From the NCBI RefSeq assembly GCF_001652915.1, contig NZ_BBQI01000024.1, positions 62,001 through 126,000 of the forward strand: a DNA stretch of 64,000 nt. Reading direction: 5' to 3'. Made by a program: the position numbers and the translations under genes. The DNA is from Cupriavidus sp. D384. GTDB lineage: Bacteria; Pseudomonadota; Gammaproteobacteria; Burkholderiales; Burkholderiaceae. The notes below the pieces were generated by a model. It was not told the DNA's origin, did no database searches, and worked only from the letters and a program-made list of their open reading frames with translations. Within the stretch, counting starts at the first letter, position 1; the number at the start of each line of letters is the position of its first letter. Positions 1 to 8,316 of this stretch are shown piece after piece.

Positions 1-32
1 CGACGGTTACCGTCGCGGCTCGCCGCAGCGCG

Positions 33-60
33 CGTCGCGGTCCCGGTGGAGACCGCGACG
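33..60 (-). terminator. Hairpin after the TetR gene
   Basis: A perfect 9-base inverted repeat (arms 33-41 and 52-60, 10-base loop) lies directly downstream of the stop codon of the minus-strand TetR gene. There is no T tract, so it is only a possible transcription end. A second short palindrome occupies bases 1-15. Confidence 0.3.
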
Positions 61-68
61 GCGTGCCG

Positions 69-1010
69 CTATGTCCTGGGGCGGGTACGCATCCAGTCGT
101 CGAGCGGATTGCTGGGGAAGGTGGCGCAGTGCTCGCGGCGCACCGCCATGCTGGCGGTTGGCGGACGCGTCGTGGTTTCGTTGCGTGCGGCACGCGCGCT
201 GCGCCGCGCACGGCCCATTGCCGCGGCCGTGGCGGCGGCAAGCTCCTGGGCTTCGCTTTCGGCCGTGGCGGCCATCGCCGCGATGCTGGCCTGTTCGTCG
301 GCGTGCTGGGCCTCGCCGATTTCGAAAACCTCCTGCAGGGCGCCCAGCTCCTGCACCGCTGGCGACGGTGCCTTGAGGGCAGCCACCACCATCGACGTCA
401 GTTGCGCCAGTACCTGCGCGTCGCTCATTCGCTTGCCCTGCGTGAACGCCGGCATCAGGTTGCCGAGTTCGTCGCCGGCCAGCACGCCCGCCAGCGCCTT
501 GAGGGCGAAGTGCAGGCGCCAGCCCAGTTCCTGCCGTGGCACGTCGGGCAGCGCCCGTGCAAATGCCTCGAAGAAGCGTCCGAACACCGGTGCGTAATGC
601 CCCATCAGCCAGGACTGAATGAACGGTGAGGTATCGGAATACACGCGCCCAAGCAGGCGCAGGAACGACGGGCCGCCAATATCGGGCTCGCGCGCCATCT
701 GCAGCGCGGGCACGAACAAGGCCCCCATCACGTGTTCGCAACGGATGGCGTTGCCGGGCCAGCGTGCCTCGCAGGCATCCAGCAACGCAAGCCGCCGCGT
801 GTTGAGCGGATCCAGCCGGCGGCTCAGCACCGACTGCATCATGATTTCCTTGCTGCGGAAGTGATAGTTGACGGCGGCCAGATTGACGATCGCTCGGGAC
901 GTTACCTGCCTGAGCGAAGTCGCTTCATAGCCAACCTCAATGAACAACTTCTCGGTCGCATCGAGGATGCGAGCCTTGGTATCTCCTGCCGTGGTTTTCC
1001 CGGTCTTCAT
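69..1010 (-). CDS. TetR/AcrR family transcriptional regulator with long C-terminal tail
   Basis: A DNA-binding repressor of the TetR type. Residues about 10-60 form the helix-turn-helix domain, with the usual recognition-helix pattern NLAAVNYHFRSKE. The central ligand-binding domain follows up to about residue 205. The start chosen is the ATG at 1010, whose product MKTGKTTAGD begins just before the helix-turn-helix; an in-frame ATG at 1097 would add 29 residues unlike the family. The product is 313 residues, about 100 more than usual, because of an Ala/Glu/Arg-rich tail after residue 205 that looks partly helical and has no family counterpart I know. It is co-directional with, and downstream of, the GMC oxidoreductase gene, 213 bases away, so it may regulate that unit (inference). 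Confidence 0.88.
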   Translation of the reverse strand: MKTGKTTAGDTKARILDATEKLFIEVGYEATSLRQVTSRAIVNLAAVNYHFRSKEIMMQSVLSRRLDPLNTRRLALLDACEARWPGNAIRCEHVMGALFVPALQMAREPDIGGPSFLRLLGRVYSDTSPFIQSWLMGHYAPVFGRFFEAFARALPDVPRQELGWRLHFALKALAGVLAGDELGNLMPAFTQGKRMSDAQVLAQLTSMVVAALKAPSPAVQELGALQEVFEIGEAQHADEQASIAAMAATAESEAQELAAATAAAMGRARRSARAARNETTTRPPTASMAVRREHCATFPSNPLDDWMRTRPRT

Positions 1011-1223
1011 GGGGGCGTCTCTCGCTGAAATACCGCTGTGGACCCCTGCAAAAAAAACTACAAATCCACGACCGTCCGCTCCTTGCTCTGATGGCATACG
1101 GATGCTTCAAACGGTTGTAGGGAGCCTATCCAGCGCTCCGAGCGTTTCACAAGACCATTTTTCGAAGACTTGCTCTAAATTGCAAGCCCCTGCCGCGCAC
1201 CGCGTTGCCTGGCAGGAATCCGG

Positions 1224-2819
1224 TCACGTCATGATGGTCTTGCGCATCGCAGAGGCATTCTGCGCCGTCAATGCGAACACTGACAACTGGGGATTGGCAC
1301 CAATGCTTGTCGGAAATGCCGAACCATCGAACACGTACAGATTCTGCAGATGATGATGGCGTCCGGCACTGTTCACCACACCGCGCGCAGGGTCTTCGCT
1401 CATCGCGCAGCCGCCCATCAGGTGGGCGCTGAACAGCAGCACGCGGAATTTCTTCAGGGGCAGATGGCCGATGGCCTCGCGCGCCTGCGCCCAGGTCGTG
1501 TAGGAATTGCCATCGAGATGGGCTGGTCTCACGCGCCGGGCGCCGGCCGCAAACTGGGCCTCGGCCATGCTCAGGTAGGCACGCCGCACGCCATCCCATA
1601 CGTAGTCGCTCACTTCATAGTCCAGCACGGGGCTGCCGTCGTCTGCAATTTTTACGCGTCCGCCCGGACTGTCCGACACGAAACCATCGCGCAGCAGGGC
1701 CAGCATGGCGTTGGTATACGGCAACGCGGCCATCTCGCGTTGCAGTGCCTGGCCCAGGCCATTGAAAACGCCGGCACTGATGCCCGGGAACATCGGCGGT
1801 ACTTCGAGCTTGTACCCCATCGGGCCTGTCGCACCGTCGCGCCACTGGAAATGGTCCGAAGCCACCGATTGCGGCGCTCCATAATATGGATCAATTTTCT
1901 CCGGCATTTCGGCGATGCTTAAATTCACCGGATGAATAAACGTGCGCTGGCCGATCCGCTCATGCGGATCGGGGATGCGCGACCGCAGCAGCAGTGCGGG
2001 CGTGTTGATGGCCCCGCCGGCGGCAATCACGTACCTGGCCCGAACACTGACGCTGACGCCGGTCGGCGTGTAGCCGTCCTGTCCCAGGGCATCGCCGGTC
2101 AGGCCGCGCACGGCCTTGCCGTCATGGTCGATGGTGCGCACGCGCAGCCGGTGCACCAGCGTGGCGCCGCGCGCCAGCGCGTTTGGAATGGTCGACACCA
2201 GCATCGACTGCTTGGCGTTGACCGGGCAGCCCAGCCCGCAATAGCCGGAATTCCAGCAGCCCTTCACGTTGCGCGGAATCACGTGCCATTCCCAGCCCAG
2301 CCTTTCACAGCCACGCCGCAGCACCGCGTTGTTGGGATTCGGGTCCATCGCCCATGGCGCCATGCCCAGGCGTTCCTCGATCTGCGCGAACCACGGGGCC
2401 ATGTCCGCCTCGCCGTGGCCAGTGACTGCGTGTTCGGCGGCCCAGTGCGCCAGGGTCTGCGGCGGCGTGCGGAAGCTCGATGACCAGTTCACCGTGGTGC
2501 TGCCGCCCACGGCGCGGCCCTGCAGGATGGAGATGGCGCCATCCGACGTGGCGCGTGCAGCGGCCTCCTGGTACAGATCGCGATAGGCGCGCGCTTCGTC
2601 CATGTCCCGGAAGCTGTCGGACGTATGCAGCCCGCCCTCTTCCAGCAGCAGCACCGTGAGCCCTGCGTCGCTGAGCACCTCGGCCGCGATACCACCGCCT
2701 GCGCCGGTGCCGACGATGGCGACATCGGCTTCGAGCGTGCGGGGCGCGGTGAACGTGGCGGCGTCGAGCACCTTCCAGCCGGACGCGATGCCGGCGCTGT
2801 AGATATCGTTGATCGGCAT
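1224..2819 (-). CDS. GMC-family FAD-dependent oxidoreductase
   Basis: A 531-residue flavoprotein of the glucose-methanol-choline family, which oxidises alcohols to carbonyl compounds. The Rossmann motif VAIVGTGAGGGIAAEV lies near residues 34-49. The FAD-linked motif GRAVGGSTTVNW is near residue 100, and AAGGAINTPALLLRS matches the second GMC signature. The C-terminal half carries SAHLMGGC and GANPQLSVFALT, where the catalytic His and Asn of the family sit. The upstream gene, 19 bases away, encodes a Tat-exported small subunit, an arrangement typical of membrane-linked gluconate- or sorbitol-type dehydrogenases that pass electrons to the respiratory chain. The protein has no signal of its own and is probably co-exported with that partner. 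The substrate is unknown; the neighbouring monooxygenase operon suggests a hydrophobic or alicyclic alcohol (inference). Confidence 0.9.
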   Translation of the reverse strand: MPINDIYSAGIASGWKVLDAATFTAPRTLEADVAIVGTGAGGGIAAEVLSDAGLTVLLLEEGGLHTSDSFRDMDEARAYRDLYQEAAARATSDGAISILQGRAVGGSTTVNWSSSFRTPPQTLAHWAAEHAVTGHGEADMAPWFAQIEERLGMAPWAMDPNPNNAVLRRGCERLGWEWHVIPRNVKGCWNSGYCGLGCPVNAKQSMLVSTIPNALARGATLVHRLRVRTIDHDGKAVRGLTGDALGQDGYTPTGVSVSVRARYVIAAGGAINTPALLLRSRIPDPHERIGQRTFIHPVNLSIAEMPEKIDPYYGAPQSVASDHFQWRDGATGPMGYKLEVPPMFPGISAGVFNGLGQALQREMAALPYTNAMLALLRDGFVSDSPGGRVKIADDGSPVLDYEVSDYVWDGVRRAYLSMAEAQFAAGARRVRPAHLDGNSYTTWAQAREAIGHLPLKKFRVLLFSAHLMGGCAMSEDPARGVVNSAGRHHHLQNLYVFDGSAFPTSIGANPQLSVFALTAQNASAMRKTIMT

Positions 2820-2838
2820 GTGGAATTCCGCTGCGGGC

Positions 2839-3441
2839 CTAGCTGTGAAGGGCGCGGTAGACCGCGGGATTGGGGCCGGGATAGCCGCTGGCCGCCCAGG
2901 TGTCAGGCAGTACGAAGTAGGCCACGCTGGTCAGCTTTACCAGCACCACGCCGCCGGCATTCAGCGTGGCAAAGCGGCTGCCGCGCCAGCGCGCCAGGAA
3001 GGCGGTCACCTGTTCGGGCGTGGCCTGGTCCCACGAAGCCCGTACGCCAGCCAGGGCCCAGCGCAGCGGCGTGCTGGCAAGCAGGTCCAGCAGCTTGCGA
3101 AGTTCGTGCTGGCCGTTCTGGCCCATGGCGGCAATCGTGCTGTCGACGTTCCTGATGGCAGCGTCGATGCGCTGGCGACGCGCGGTGGTGTCCAGTGTCT
3201 GGAGGTCGATCGCCACGGCCGGCAGCAGCGCGGCAAACAGCGCGACATCGGCGGGCCGCAGGAAGGCCATGCCGGATTGCGGCGGTGTGTCCGCCGGCGA
3301 GCAGCCGGTCAGCGCGGGCAACAGCGCCGAGCAGGCAATGGCCGCCGAGAAGCCCGCGCCCACTTTCAGGAACAGGCGGCGCGACGGATCAGGCGATGGA
3401 TGCGGCTCGGGCGGTGCGGCAGCGTGGGCAGGCGTGGGCAT
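2839..3441 (-). CDS. Tat-signal small subunit of the GMC dehydrogenase (gluconate 2-dehydrogenase subunit 3-like)
   Basis: A 200-residue protein with a twin-arginine signal, SRRLFLKVGAGFSAAIACSA, followed by LTGC, which also resembles a lipobox. After export it would be a helical periplasmic protein. Small Tat-exported subunits of this size lie next to GMC dehydrogenase large subunits in many proteobacteria and carry the folded complex across the membrane. The ATG at 3441 places the signal near residue 25; an in-frame ATG at 3624 would add 61 Arg-rich residues and is unlikely. The gene is first in the minus-strand unit and shares a 338-base upstream region with the divergent monooxygenase gene. 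Confidence 0.8.
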   Translation of the reverse strand: MPTPAHAAAPPEPHPSPDPSRRLFLKVGAGFSAAIACSALLPALTGCSPADTPPQSGMAFLRPADVALFAALLPAVAIDLQTLDTTARRQRIDAAIRNVDSTIAAMGQNGQHELRKLLDLLASTPLRWALAGVRASWDQATPEQVTAFLARWRGSRFATLNAGGVVLVKLTSVAYFVLPDTWAASGYPGPNPAVYRALHS

Positions 3442-3779
3442 GGTGTCTCCGTGACGGGTTTTTCGGTGCGGCTCTGGCGGCCGATGGCGTGGCCGCGCAG
3501 CGCCGGGTACGTCCCCAGCGTGGCGGCGTTGCGATTCTGCCGAAACGCCCAAAACTATTTCGCACTGGCGCATGGGTTTCAAACGCACGACTGACCACCG
3601 CGCCCGCTGCCGGTCTTTCGGCACGAACGCCGTTTAATGTGCCGTATACGACACTGGAAATGCGCCAAAAATAGAGCAATCCTTCAAACCGTCGCATTGA
3701 CCGGCCAGATACCGGTGCCTACGATGACATCGTTCAATGTCACGATCAACGGTGTCAATGAGATAGTCGTGGAACGACG

Positions 3780-5378
3780 ATGACTCGTTGCCCCGCACTG
3801 GAAAGCGGCCCCATGAATGCATCCCCGGACCTGCAGGCTCATCTTCCGACCGAAGCGGAGCAGGCATGCGATATCGCCATCATCGGCAGCGGATTTGCCG
3901 GGCTCGGCATGGGTATCCGCCTGAAGCAGTCCGGCGTCGATGACTTCCTGATCTTCGAGAAGGCCGATGCGGTGGGCGGCACCTGGCGCGACAACCACTA
4001 CCCGGGGTGCGCCTGCGACGTGCAATCGCATCTCTATTCGTTCTCGTTCGCGCCCAACCCCGACTGGTCGCGCATGTTCTCGACCCAGCCCGAGATCCGC
4101 CTCTACCTGGAACACTGCACCGACCGCTTTGGCCTGCGTCCGCACCTGCGGCTGGGCCATGAACTGGCGCACGCCGAATGGGACGCGCCCGCCGCGCTCT
4201 GGCGCCTGCAGATGCGCGATGGGCGCCGCGTGCGCGCCCGTGTGCTGGTCGCGGGCATGGGCGGCCTGAGCCGGCCGTCGATTCCCGATATCCCCGGGCT
4301 CGATCGCTTCGCCGGCACCGTGTTTCATTCGCAGCAATGGCGCCATGACTATCCGCTGGCCGGCAAGCGCGTGGCCGTGATCGGCACTGGTGCCAGCGCC
4401 ATCCAGTTCGTCCCGCAGATCGCACCGCAGGTGGCGCAGCTCGACCTGTATCAGCGCACGCCGCCGTGGATCATGCCCAAGCCCGACCGTGAAGTGACGG
4501 GCACGGAGCGCTGGCTGTTCCGCCATCTGCCCTTCACGCAGGCGCTGATGCGCACCAGCCTGTACTGGATGCTCGAATCGCGCGTACTTGGCTTCGTGGT
4601 GCATCCGAAGCTCATGAAGGCCGTGGAACGCGTGGCGCGCCGCCATCTGAAAAAGCAGGTGCGCGACCCAGCGTTGCGCCGGACGCTGACGCCGAACTAC
4701 ACGATCGGCTGCAAGCGCGTGCTGATCTCGAACGACTACTATCCAGCGCTCTTGCGCAGCAATGTCGATGTGGTGACCACCGGCATCGATCACGTCGAGG
4801 CCGATGCCGTGGTGCTGCGCGACGGCACGCGCCGGGCCGCCGACGCGATCATCCTTGGCACCGGCTTCCACGCCACCGATCCGCTGCCGCGCGGCGTGAT
4901 CGTCGGCCGCGATGGCCGCGACCTGCTCGATGCCTGGCGCGATGGCGCCGAGGCGTACCTGGGCACCACGGTGGCCGGCTTCCCGAACCTGTTCCTGATC
5001 GTCGGCCCCAACACGGGACTGGGCCACAGCTCGATGGTGTTCATGATCGAGTCGCAGGTGCGCTACGTGCTCGATGCGCTGCGCCAGATGCGCCAAGAGC
5101 GCGTGCAGGCCGTGGACGTGCGCCCGCCGGTGCAGGCGGCGTTCAATCGCGGCATCCAGCAGAAGCTCGGGCACGCGATCTGGGCCGCTGGCGGCTGCGC
5201 AAGCTGGTACATCGATCCGCGCAGCAACAAGAACACCACGCTGTGGCCGGGCTTTACGTTCCAGTTCCGCCGCGCCACGCAGTCGTTCCGCATGAGCGAC
5301 TACGAACGCTGGCCCGTGCGCCACACCAGCGTCGAACCGCTGGCGGACGCCGCGCATGCCGGGCCGATCCGCGCCTGA
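3780..5378 (+). CDS. Flavin-containing monooxygenase, Baeyer-Villiger type
   Basis: A 532-residue NAD(P)H- and FAD-dependent monooxygenase. The FAD-binding motif IIGSGFAGLGMG is near residue 35 and the NADPH-binding motif VIGTGASAIQFVPQI near residue 200. Between them, around residue 177, FAGTVFHSQQW matches the Baeyer-Villiger fingerprint FxGxxxHxxxW, except that the following residue is Arg where Pro or Asp is usual. Such enzymes insert oxygen next to a ketone to give an ester or lactone; the same superfamily includes long-chain alkane monooxygenases. The gene opens the plus-strand unit, and the dehydrogenase and hydrolase downstream fit an alcohol-ketone-ester route (inference). An alternative start at 3813 gives MNASPDLQ and has a comparable ribosome-binding site. 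Confidence 0.88.
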   Translation: MTRCPALESGPMNASPDLQAHLPTEAEQACDIAIIGSGFAGLGMGIRLKQSGVDDFLIFEKADAVGGTWRDNHYPGCACDVQSHLYSFSFAPNPDWSRMFSTQPEIRLYLEHCTDRFGLRPHLRLGHELAHAEWDAPAALWRLQMRDGRRVRARVLVAGMGGLSRPSIPDIPGLDRFAGTVFHSQQWRHDYPLAGKRVAVIGTGASAIQFVPQIAPQVAQLDLYQRTPPWIMPKPDREVTGTERWLFRHLPFTQALMRTSLYWMLESRVLGFVVHPKLMKAVERVARRHLKKQVRDPALRRTLTPNYTIGCKRVLISNDYYPALLRSNVDVVTTGIDHVEADAVVLRDGTRRAADAIILGTGFHATDPLPRGVIVGRDGRDLLDAWRDGAEAYLGTTVAGFPNLFLIVGPNTGLGHSSMVFMIESQVRYVLDALRQMRQERVQAVDVRPPVQAAFNRGIQQKLGHAIWAAGGCASWYIDPRSNKNTTLWPGFTFQFRRATQSFRMSDYERWPVRHTSVEPLADAAHAGPIRA

Positions 5379-5414
5379 AGCCAGCCGTTGTCCGCTCCCA
5401 CCCCGCAAGTCACC

Positions 5415-5470
5415 AGACGCAAGACGCAAGACGCAAGACGCAAGACGCAAGACGCAAGACACAAGACACA
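5415..5470 (+). repeat. Seven-base tandem repeat (AGACGCA)8
   Basis: Six perfect copies of AGACGCA followed by two AGACACA copies, then a partial unit, fill most of the gap between the monooxygenase and dehydrogenase genes. The last copy ends 18 bases before the dehydrogenase ATG, directly before its AGAGGAGA ribosome-binding site. The copy number could change by slipped-strand mispairing. It lies in a non-coding leader, so it would change spacing or mRNA structure rather than reading frame. Confidence 0.95.
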
Positions 5471-5488
5471 AGACCAGAGGAGACACGC

Positions 5489-6382
5489 ATGAAGGATTTC
5501 CGCAACAGGGTTGCCGCGATCACGGGCGCCGGCTCGGGCATGGGCCGCTGCCTGGCGACGCAGCTCGCGCAGGCGGGCTGCCACGTGGCGCTGTCCGATT
5601 GCAACGAAGCCGGGCTGGCGCAGACGCTGGCCGACGTACAGCGCCTGGCGCCGGACGTGCGCGCCACCATCGCCACGGTCGACGTGGCCGATCGTGCGGC
5701 AGTCTATGCCTGGGCCGATGCCGTGGTGCGCGACCACGGCCATGTGAACCTGATCTTCAACAACGCCGGCGTGGCGTTGTCGAGCACGGTCGAGGGCATG
5801 AGCTACGACGACCTTGAATGGATCATCGGCATCAACTTCTGGGGCGTGGTGTACGGCACCAAGGCCTTCCTGCCGCACCTGAAGGCCAGCGGCGAGGGCC
5901 ACGTGATCAATACGTCCAGCGTGTTCGGCCTGTTCGCGCAGCCGGGCATGGGCGCCTACAACGCCAGCAAGTACGCGGTGCGCGGCTTCACCGAAGCGCT
6001 GCGCCAGGAACTGGACCTGATGGACTGCGGCGTGTCGGCCACCACCGTTCACCCGGGCGGCATCAAGACCAATATCGCGCGGGCCAGCCGGGTATCGCCC
6101 AGCGTCAACGGCCTGCTGGTGCGTGACGCCCAGCAGGGACGCGAGGAATTCGAGAAGTTCTTCATCACCACGGCCGACAAGGCTGCGCGCGTGATCCTGG
6201 ACGGCGTGCGCGCCAACAAGCGTCGCGTCCTGATCGGGCCCGATGCTGTGGCCGCCGATGCGATGGCGCGCCTGCTGCCGGCTGCCTACCAGTCGCTGGT
6301 GGTGCGCGAGACGCGACGCAAGCGCAAGCAGCTTGTACCGGATGCCGCCACGGCACCGGCACGCGGCGGAGAGCGCGCATGA
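5489..6382 (+). CDS. Short-chain dehydrogenase/reductase
   Basis: A 297-residue classical SDR enzyme. The cofactor motif AAITGAGSGMG starts at residue 9, NNAGV follows, the catalytic Ser lies in NTSSVFG, and the Tyr-Lys pair is in YNASK. It interconverts an alcohol and a ketone using NAD(P). The ATG at 5489 is preceded by AGAGGAGA at good spacing; longer in-frame versions would translate the tandem repeat and are rejected. The stop overlaps the start of the next gene by four bases (ATGA), so translation is probably coupled. Its place between a Baeyer-Villiger-like enzyme and a hydrolase suggests that it supplies the ketone (inference). Confidence 0.92.
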   Translation: MKDFRNRVAAITGAGSGMGRCLATQLAQAGCHVALSDCNEAGLAQTLADVQRLAPDVRATIATVDVADRAAVYAWADAVVRDHGHVNLIFNNAGVALSSTVEGMSYDDLEWIIGINFWGVVYGTKAFLPHLKASGEGHVINTSSVFGLFAQPGMGAYNASKYAVRGFTEALRQELDLMDCGVSATTVHPGGIKTNIARASRVSPSVNGLLVRDAQQGREEFEKFFITTADKAARVILDGVRANKRRVLIGPDAVAADAMARLLPAAYQSLVVRETRRKRKQLVPDAATAPARGGERA

Positions 6383-7380
6383 CGCGCGCCGCGCTGTCGC
6401 GCGAGGCCGCGTTGCAGTCGCCGCCGGGCACGTTCACGCGCTGGTTCGGCCAGGGCCGTGTGGGCCTGGTCAGCCTGTCGCGCGACACGCTGGCGCGCCG
6501 CCATGCGCTGCCTGCGTCGCGCTGGATCCAGGTGATGGGCGCGCTCGTGCATTACACCGAGGAAGGGGTGCCCGAGGGCGAGCCGCTGGTGCTGATCCAT
6601 GGTTTCGGCGCATCGCTGCACACATGGGAAGGGCTGATGCCCGCGCTGCGCCAGCGCTATCGCGTGATTCGCCTGGATCTCGCGCCGTTTGGTCTGACGG
6701 GGCCGCTGCATGATGCGCGCGGCCGCATCGCGACGATGGATATCGACGCCTACCGCAGCTTTATCGACGGCTTCCTGGCCGCATTGAACCTGTCGCGTGC
6801 CACGTTCATCGGCAACTCGCTGGGCGGACTGATCGCATGGGATCTCGCCGCGCGCCGCCCGGCCATGGTGAACCGGCTGGTGCTGATCGACGCGGCGGGC
6901 TTTCCGATGAAGCTGCCGATCTATATCGACCTGTTCCGCCACGCGGCGGTGCGCTGGTCGGCGCCGTGGCTGCTGCCCGAGTGGATCATCCGCGCGGCCA
7001 CGCGCGATGTGTATGGCGATGCGACGCGCGTGCCCGAGGCCACGTTTCGCCGCTACGTCGATTTCTTTTACGCAGCAGGCAGCCGCGAAGCGGTGGGCCG
7101 CATGGTGCCGAAGCTCGATTTCGATCAGCTCGACACGGAGCGGCTGCGCGGCGTGCGTCAACCCACGCTGGTGCTGTGGGGAGACCGCGACCGCTGGATC
7201 CCGCCCGCGCATGCCGCGGAGTTCGCGGCGCGTATCCCCGACGTGACGCTGCACCGCTATGCGGGTCTTGGCCATGTGCCGATGGAAGAAGACCCGCAGC
7301 GCGTGGCGGCCGACCTGCTGCGTTTTCTGGACGGTGCCCGCGTGGTGCCAACCCCCCAGCCTCAGGAGTCCACATCATGA
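6379..7380 (+). CDS. Alpha/beta-fold hydrolase
   Basis: A 333-residue hydrolase. HGFGAS near residue 74 supplies the oxyanion hole, GNSLGG near residue 150 carries the nucleophilic Ser, WGDRDRWIP the acidic residue, and GLGHVPMEED the catalytic His. The fold and motifs fit esterases, lactonases and C-C hydrolases. About 60 residues precede the core domain, a little more than usual. The gene overlaps both neighbours by four bases (ATGA), so the three genes form one translationally coupled unit. The likely role is cleavage of the ester or lactone made by the monooxygenase (inference). Confidence 0.9.
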   Translation: MTRAALSREAALQSPPGTFTRWFGQGRVGLVSLSRDTLARRHALPASRWIQVMGALVHYTEEGVPEGEPLVLIHGFGASLHTWEGLMPALRQRYRVIRLDLAPFGLTGPLHDARGRIATMDIDAYRSFIDGFLAALNLSRATFIGNSLGGLIAWDLAARRPAMVNRLVLIDAAGFPMKLPIYIDLFRHAAVRWSAPWLLPEWIIRAATRDVYGDATRVPEATFRRYVDFFYAAGSREAVGRMVPKLDFDQLDTERLRGVRQPTLVLWGDRDRWIPPAHAAEFAARIPDVTLHRYAGLGHVPMEEDPQRVAADLLRFLDGARVVPTPQPQESTS

Positions 7381-8249
7381 TGCCAGTCCGCCGAGACGTG
7401 CATCCCCACCTCCCGCCGGAACGCATCTGCGACTGGCACGAGCGCGGGCAGCACGTGACCCATTTCATCAACGCCCTGTCGATCTTCTTTCCGGCCGGCG
7501 AACGCTTCTTCATGGACAGCGTGCGCAACTACCGCGACCGCGTGACCGACCCCGAACTCAGGCAGGCCGTGGCCGGCTTTATCGGGCAGGAAGCCATGCA
7601 CACGCGCGAGCACATCCTCTACAACCGGCTGCTGGACGATGCGGGGCTGCCCGCGTCAAAACTCGACAATGCGGTGGCGAAGCTGCTGAACCTGCTACGC
7701 AGGATCCTGCCAAAGTCGTGGCAGCTGGCCCACACCATCGCGCTCGAACACTACACGGCGATGCTGGCCGGCGGCATGCTGTCCGACCCGCGCCACATGG
7801 GCGAGTCCGCGCCCGGCTACCGGCAGGTGTGGACGTGGCACGCGCTGGAGGAAACCGAACACAAGGCCGTGGCCTACGACGTCTGGAACACGGTGATGAA
7901 GCCGGGGCCGTATCGATATTTCCTGCGTACGTTCACGATGCTGACCACCACCGTCACGTTCTGGGCAATGGTGTTCGTGTTCCACGTGCGGCTGGTGATG
8001 GCCGACAGGACGTGCCGCAACAAGCTGTTGGGCTTCGGCCGCGTGGTGAACTTCCTGTGGGGATCACCCGGCGTGCTGCGCAAGATGATTCCGGAATGGT
8101 TCGATTACTTCCGCCCGGGCTTCCATCCGTGGGACGAGGACAACCGTGCCGAACTGAACCGCATCATGCCGTTGATCGCCGAAATTGAAGATACGGCTAT
8201 TCGCGCAGGAGCGAGTACGCGCGCGCCGTCGATTCGCAGTGCCGTGTAA
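7377..8249 (+). CDS. Predicted metal-dependent hydrolase, PF10118-like
   Basis: A 290-residue protein resembling the uncharacterised PF10118 family of predicted metal-dependent hydrolases. Glu and His pairs that could bind metal occur in FIGQEAMHTREH and in HALEETEHKAVAYD, a layout like that of ferritin-like di-iron proteins. A hydrophobic stretch near residues 185-205 may be membrane-associated. The first of two adjacent ATG codons overlaps the hydrolase stop. Family members often sit beside flavin monooxygenases and short-chain dehydrogenases, as here, but their reaction is not established. It is the last gene of the plus-strand unit. Confidence 0.75.
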   Translation: MMPVRRDVHPHLPPERICDWHERGQHVTHFINALSIFFPAGERFFMDSVRNYRDRVTDPELRQAVAGFIGQEAMHTREHILYNRLLDDAGLPASKLDNAVAKLLNLLRRILPKSWQLAHTIALEHYTAMLAGGMLSDPRHMGESAPGYRQVWTWHALEETEHKAVAYDVWNTVMKPGPYRYFLRTFTMLTTTVTFWAMVFVFHVRLVMADRTCRNKLLGFGRVVNFLWGSPGVLRKMIPEWFDYFRPGFHPWDEDNRAELNRIMPLIAEIEDTAIRAGASTRAPSIRSAV

Positions 8250-8273
8250 CTGACGATTGCCGAGGGGGATTGG

Positions 8274-8295
8274 CCTCTCCCGTGCGCGGGAGGGG
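8274..8295. repeat. REP-like palindrome
   Basis: CCTCTCCCG-TGCG-CGGGAGGGG, one mismatch in the arms, lies in the convergent gap between the PF10118 gene and the MerR gene. It belongs to the same CCTCTCCCGC / GCGGGAGAGG family found at 42912, 52394 and 57570. Confidence 0.6.
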
Positions 8296-8316
8296 CATGT
8301 CGTCATCGGGCTGCGG

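Noticed and set aside
5415-5470. CRISPR-like array
   Set aside because: The units are seven bases with no spacers, so this is a simple tandem repeat.
3684-5486. Minus-strand open frame of 600 codons opposite the monooxygenase gene
   Set aside because: It lies antisense to an obvious flavoprotein and begins inside the heptamer repeat.
5243-5488. N-terminal extension of the dehydrogenase through the heptamer repeat
   Set aside because: It overlaps the monooxygenase gene and would add 82 residues before the normal SDR start; the ribosome-binding site supports 5489.
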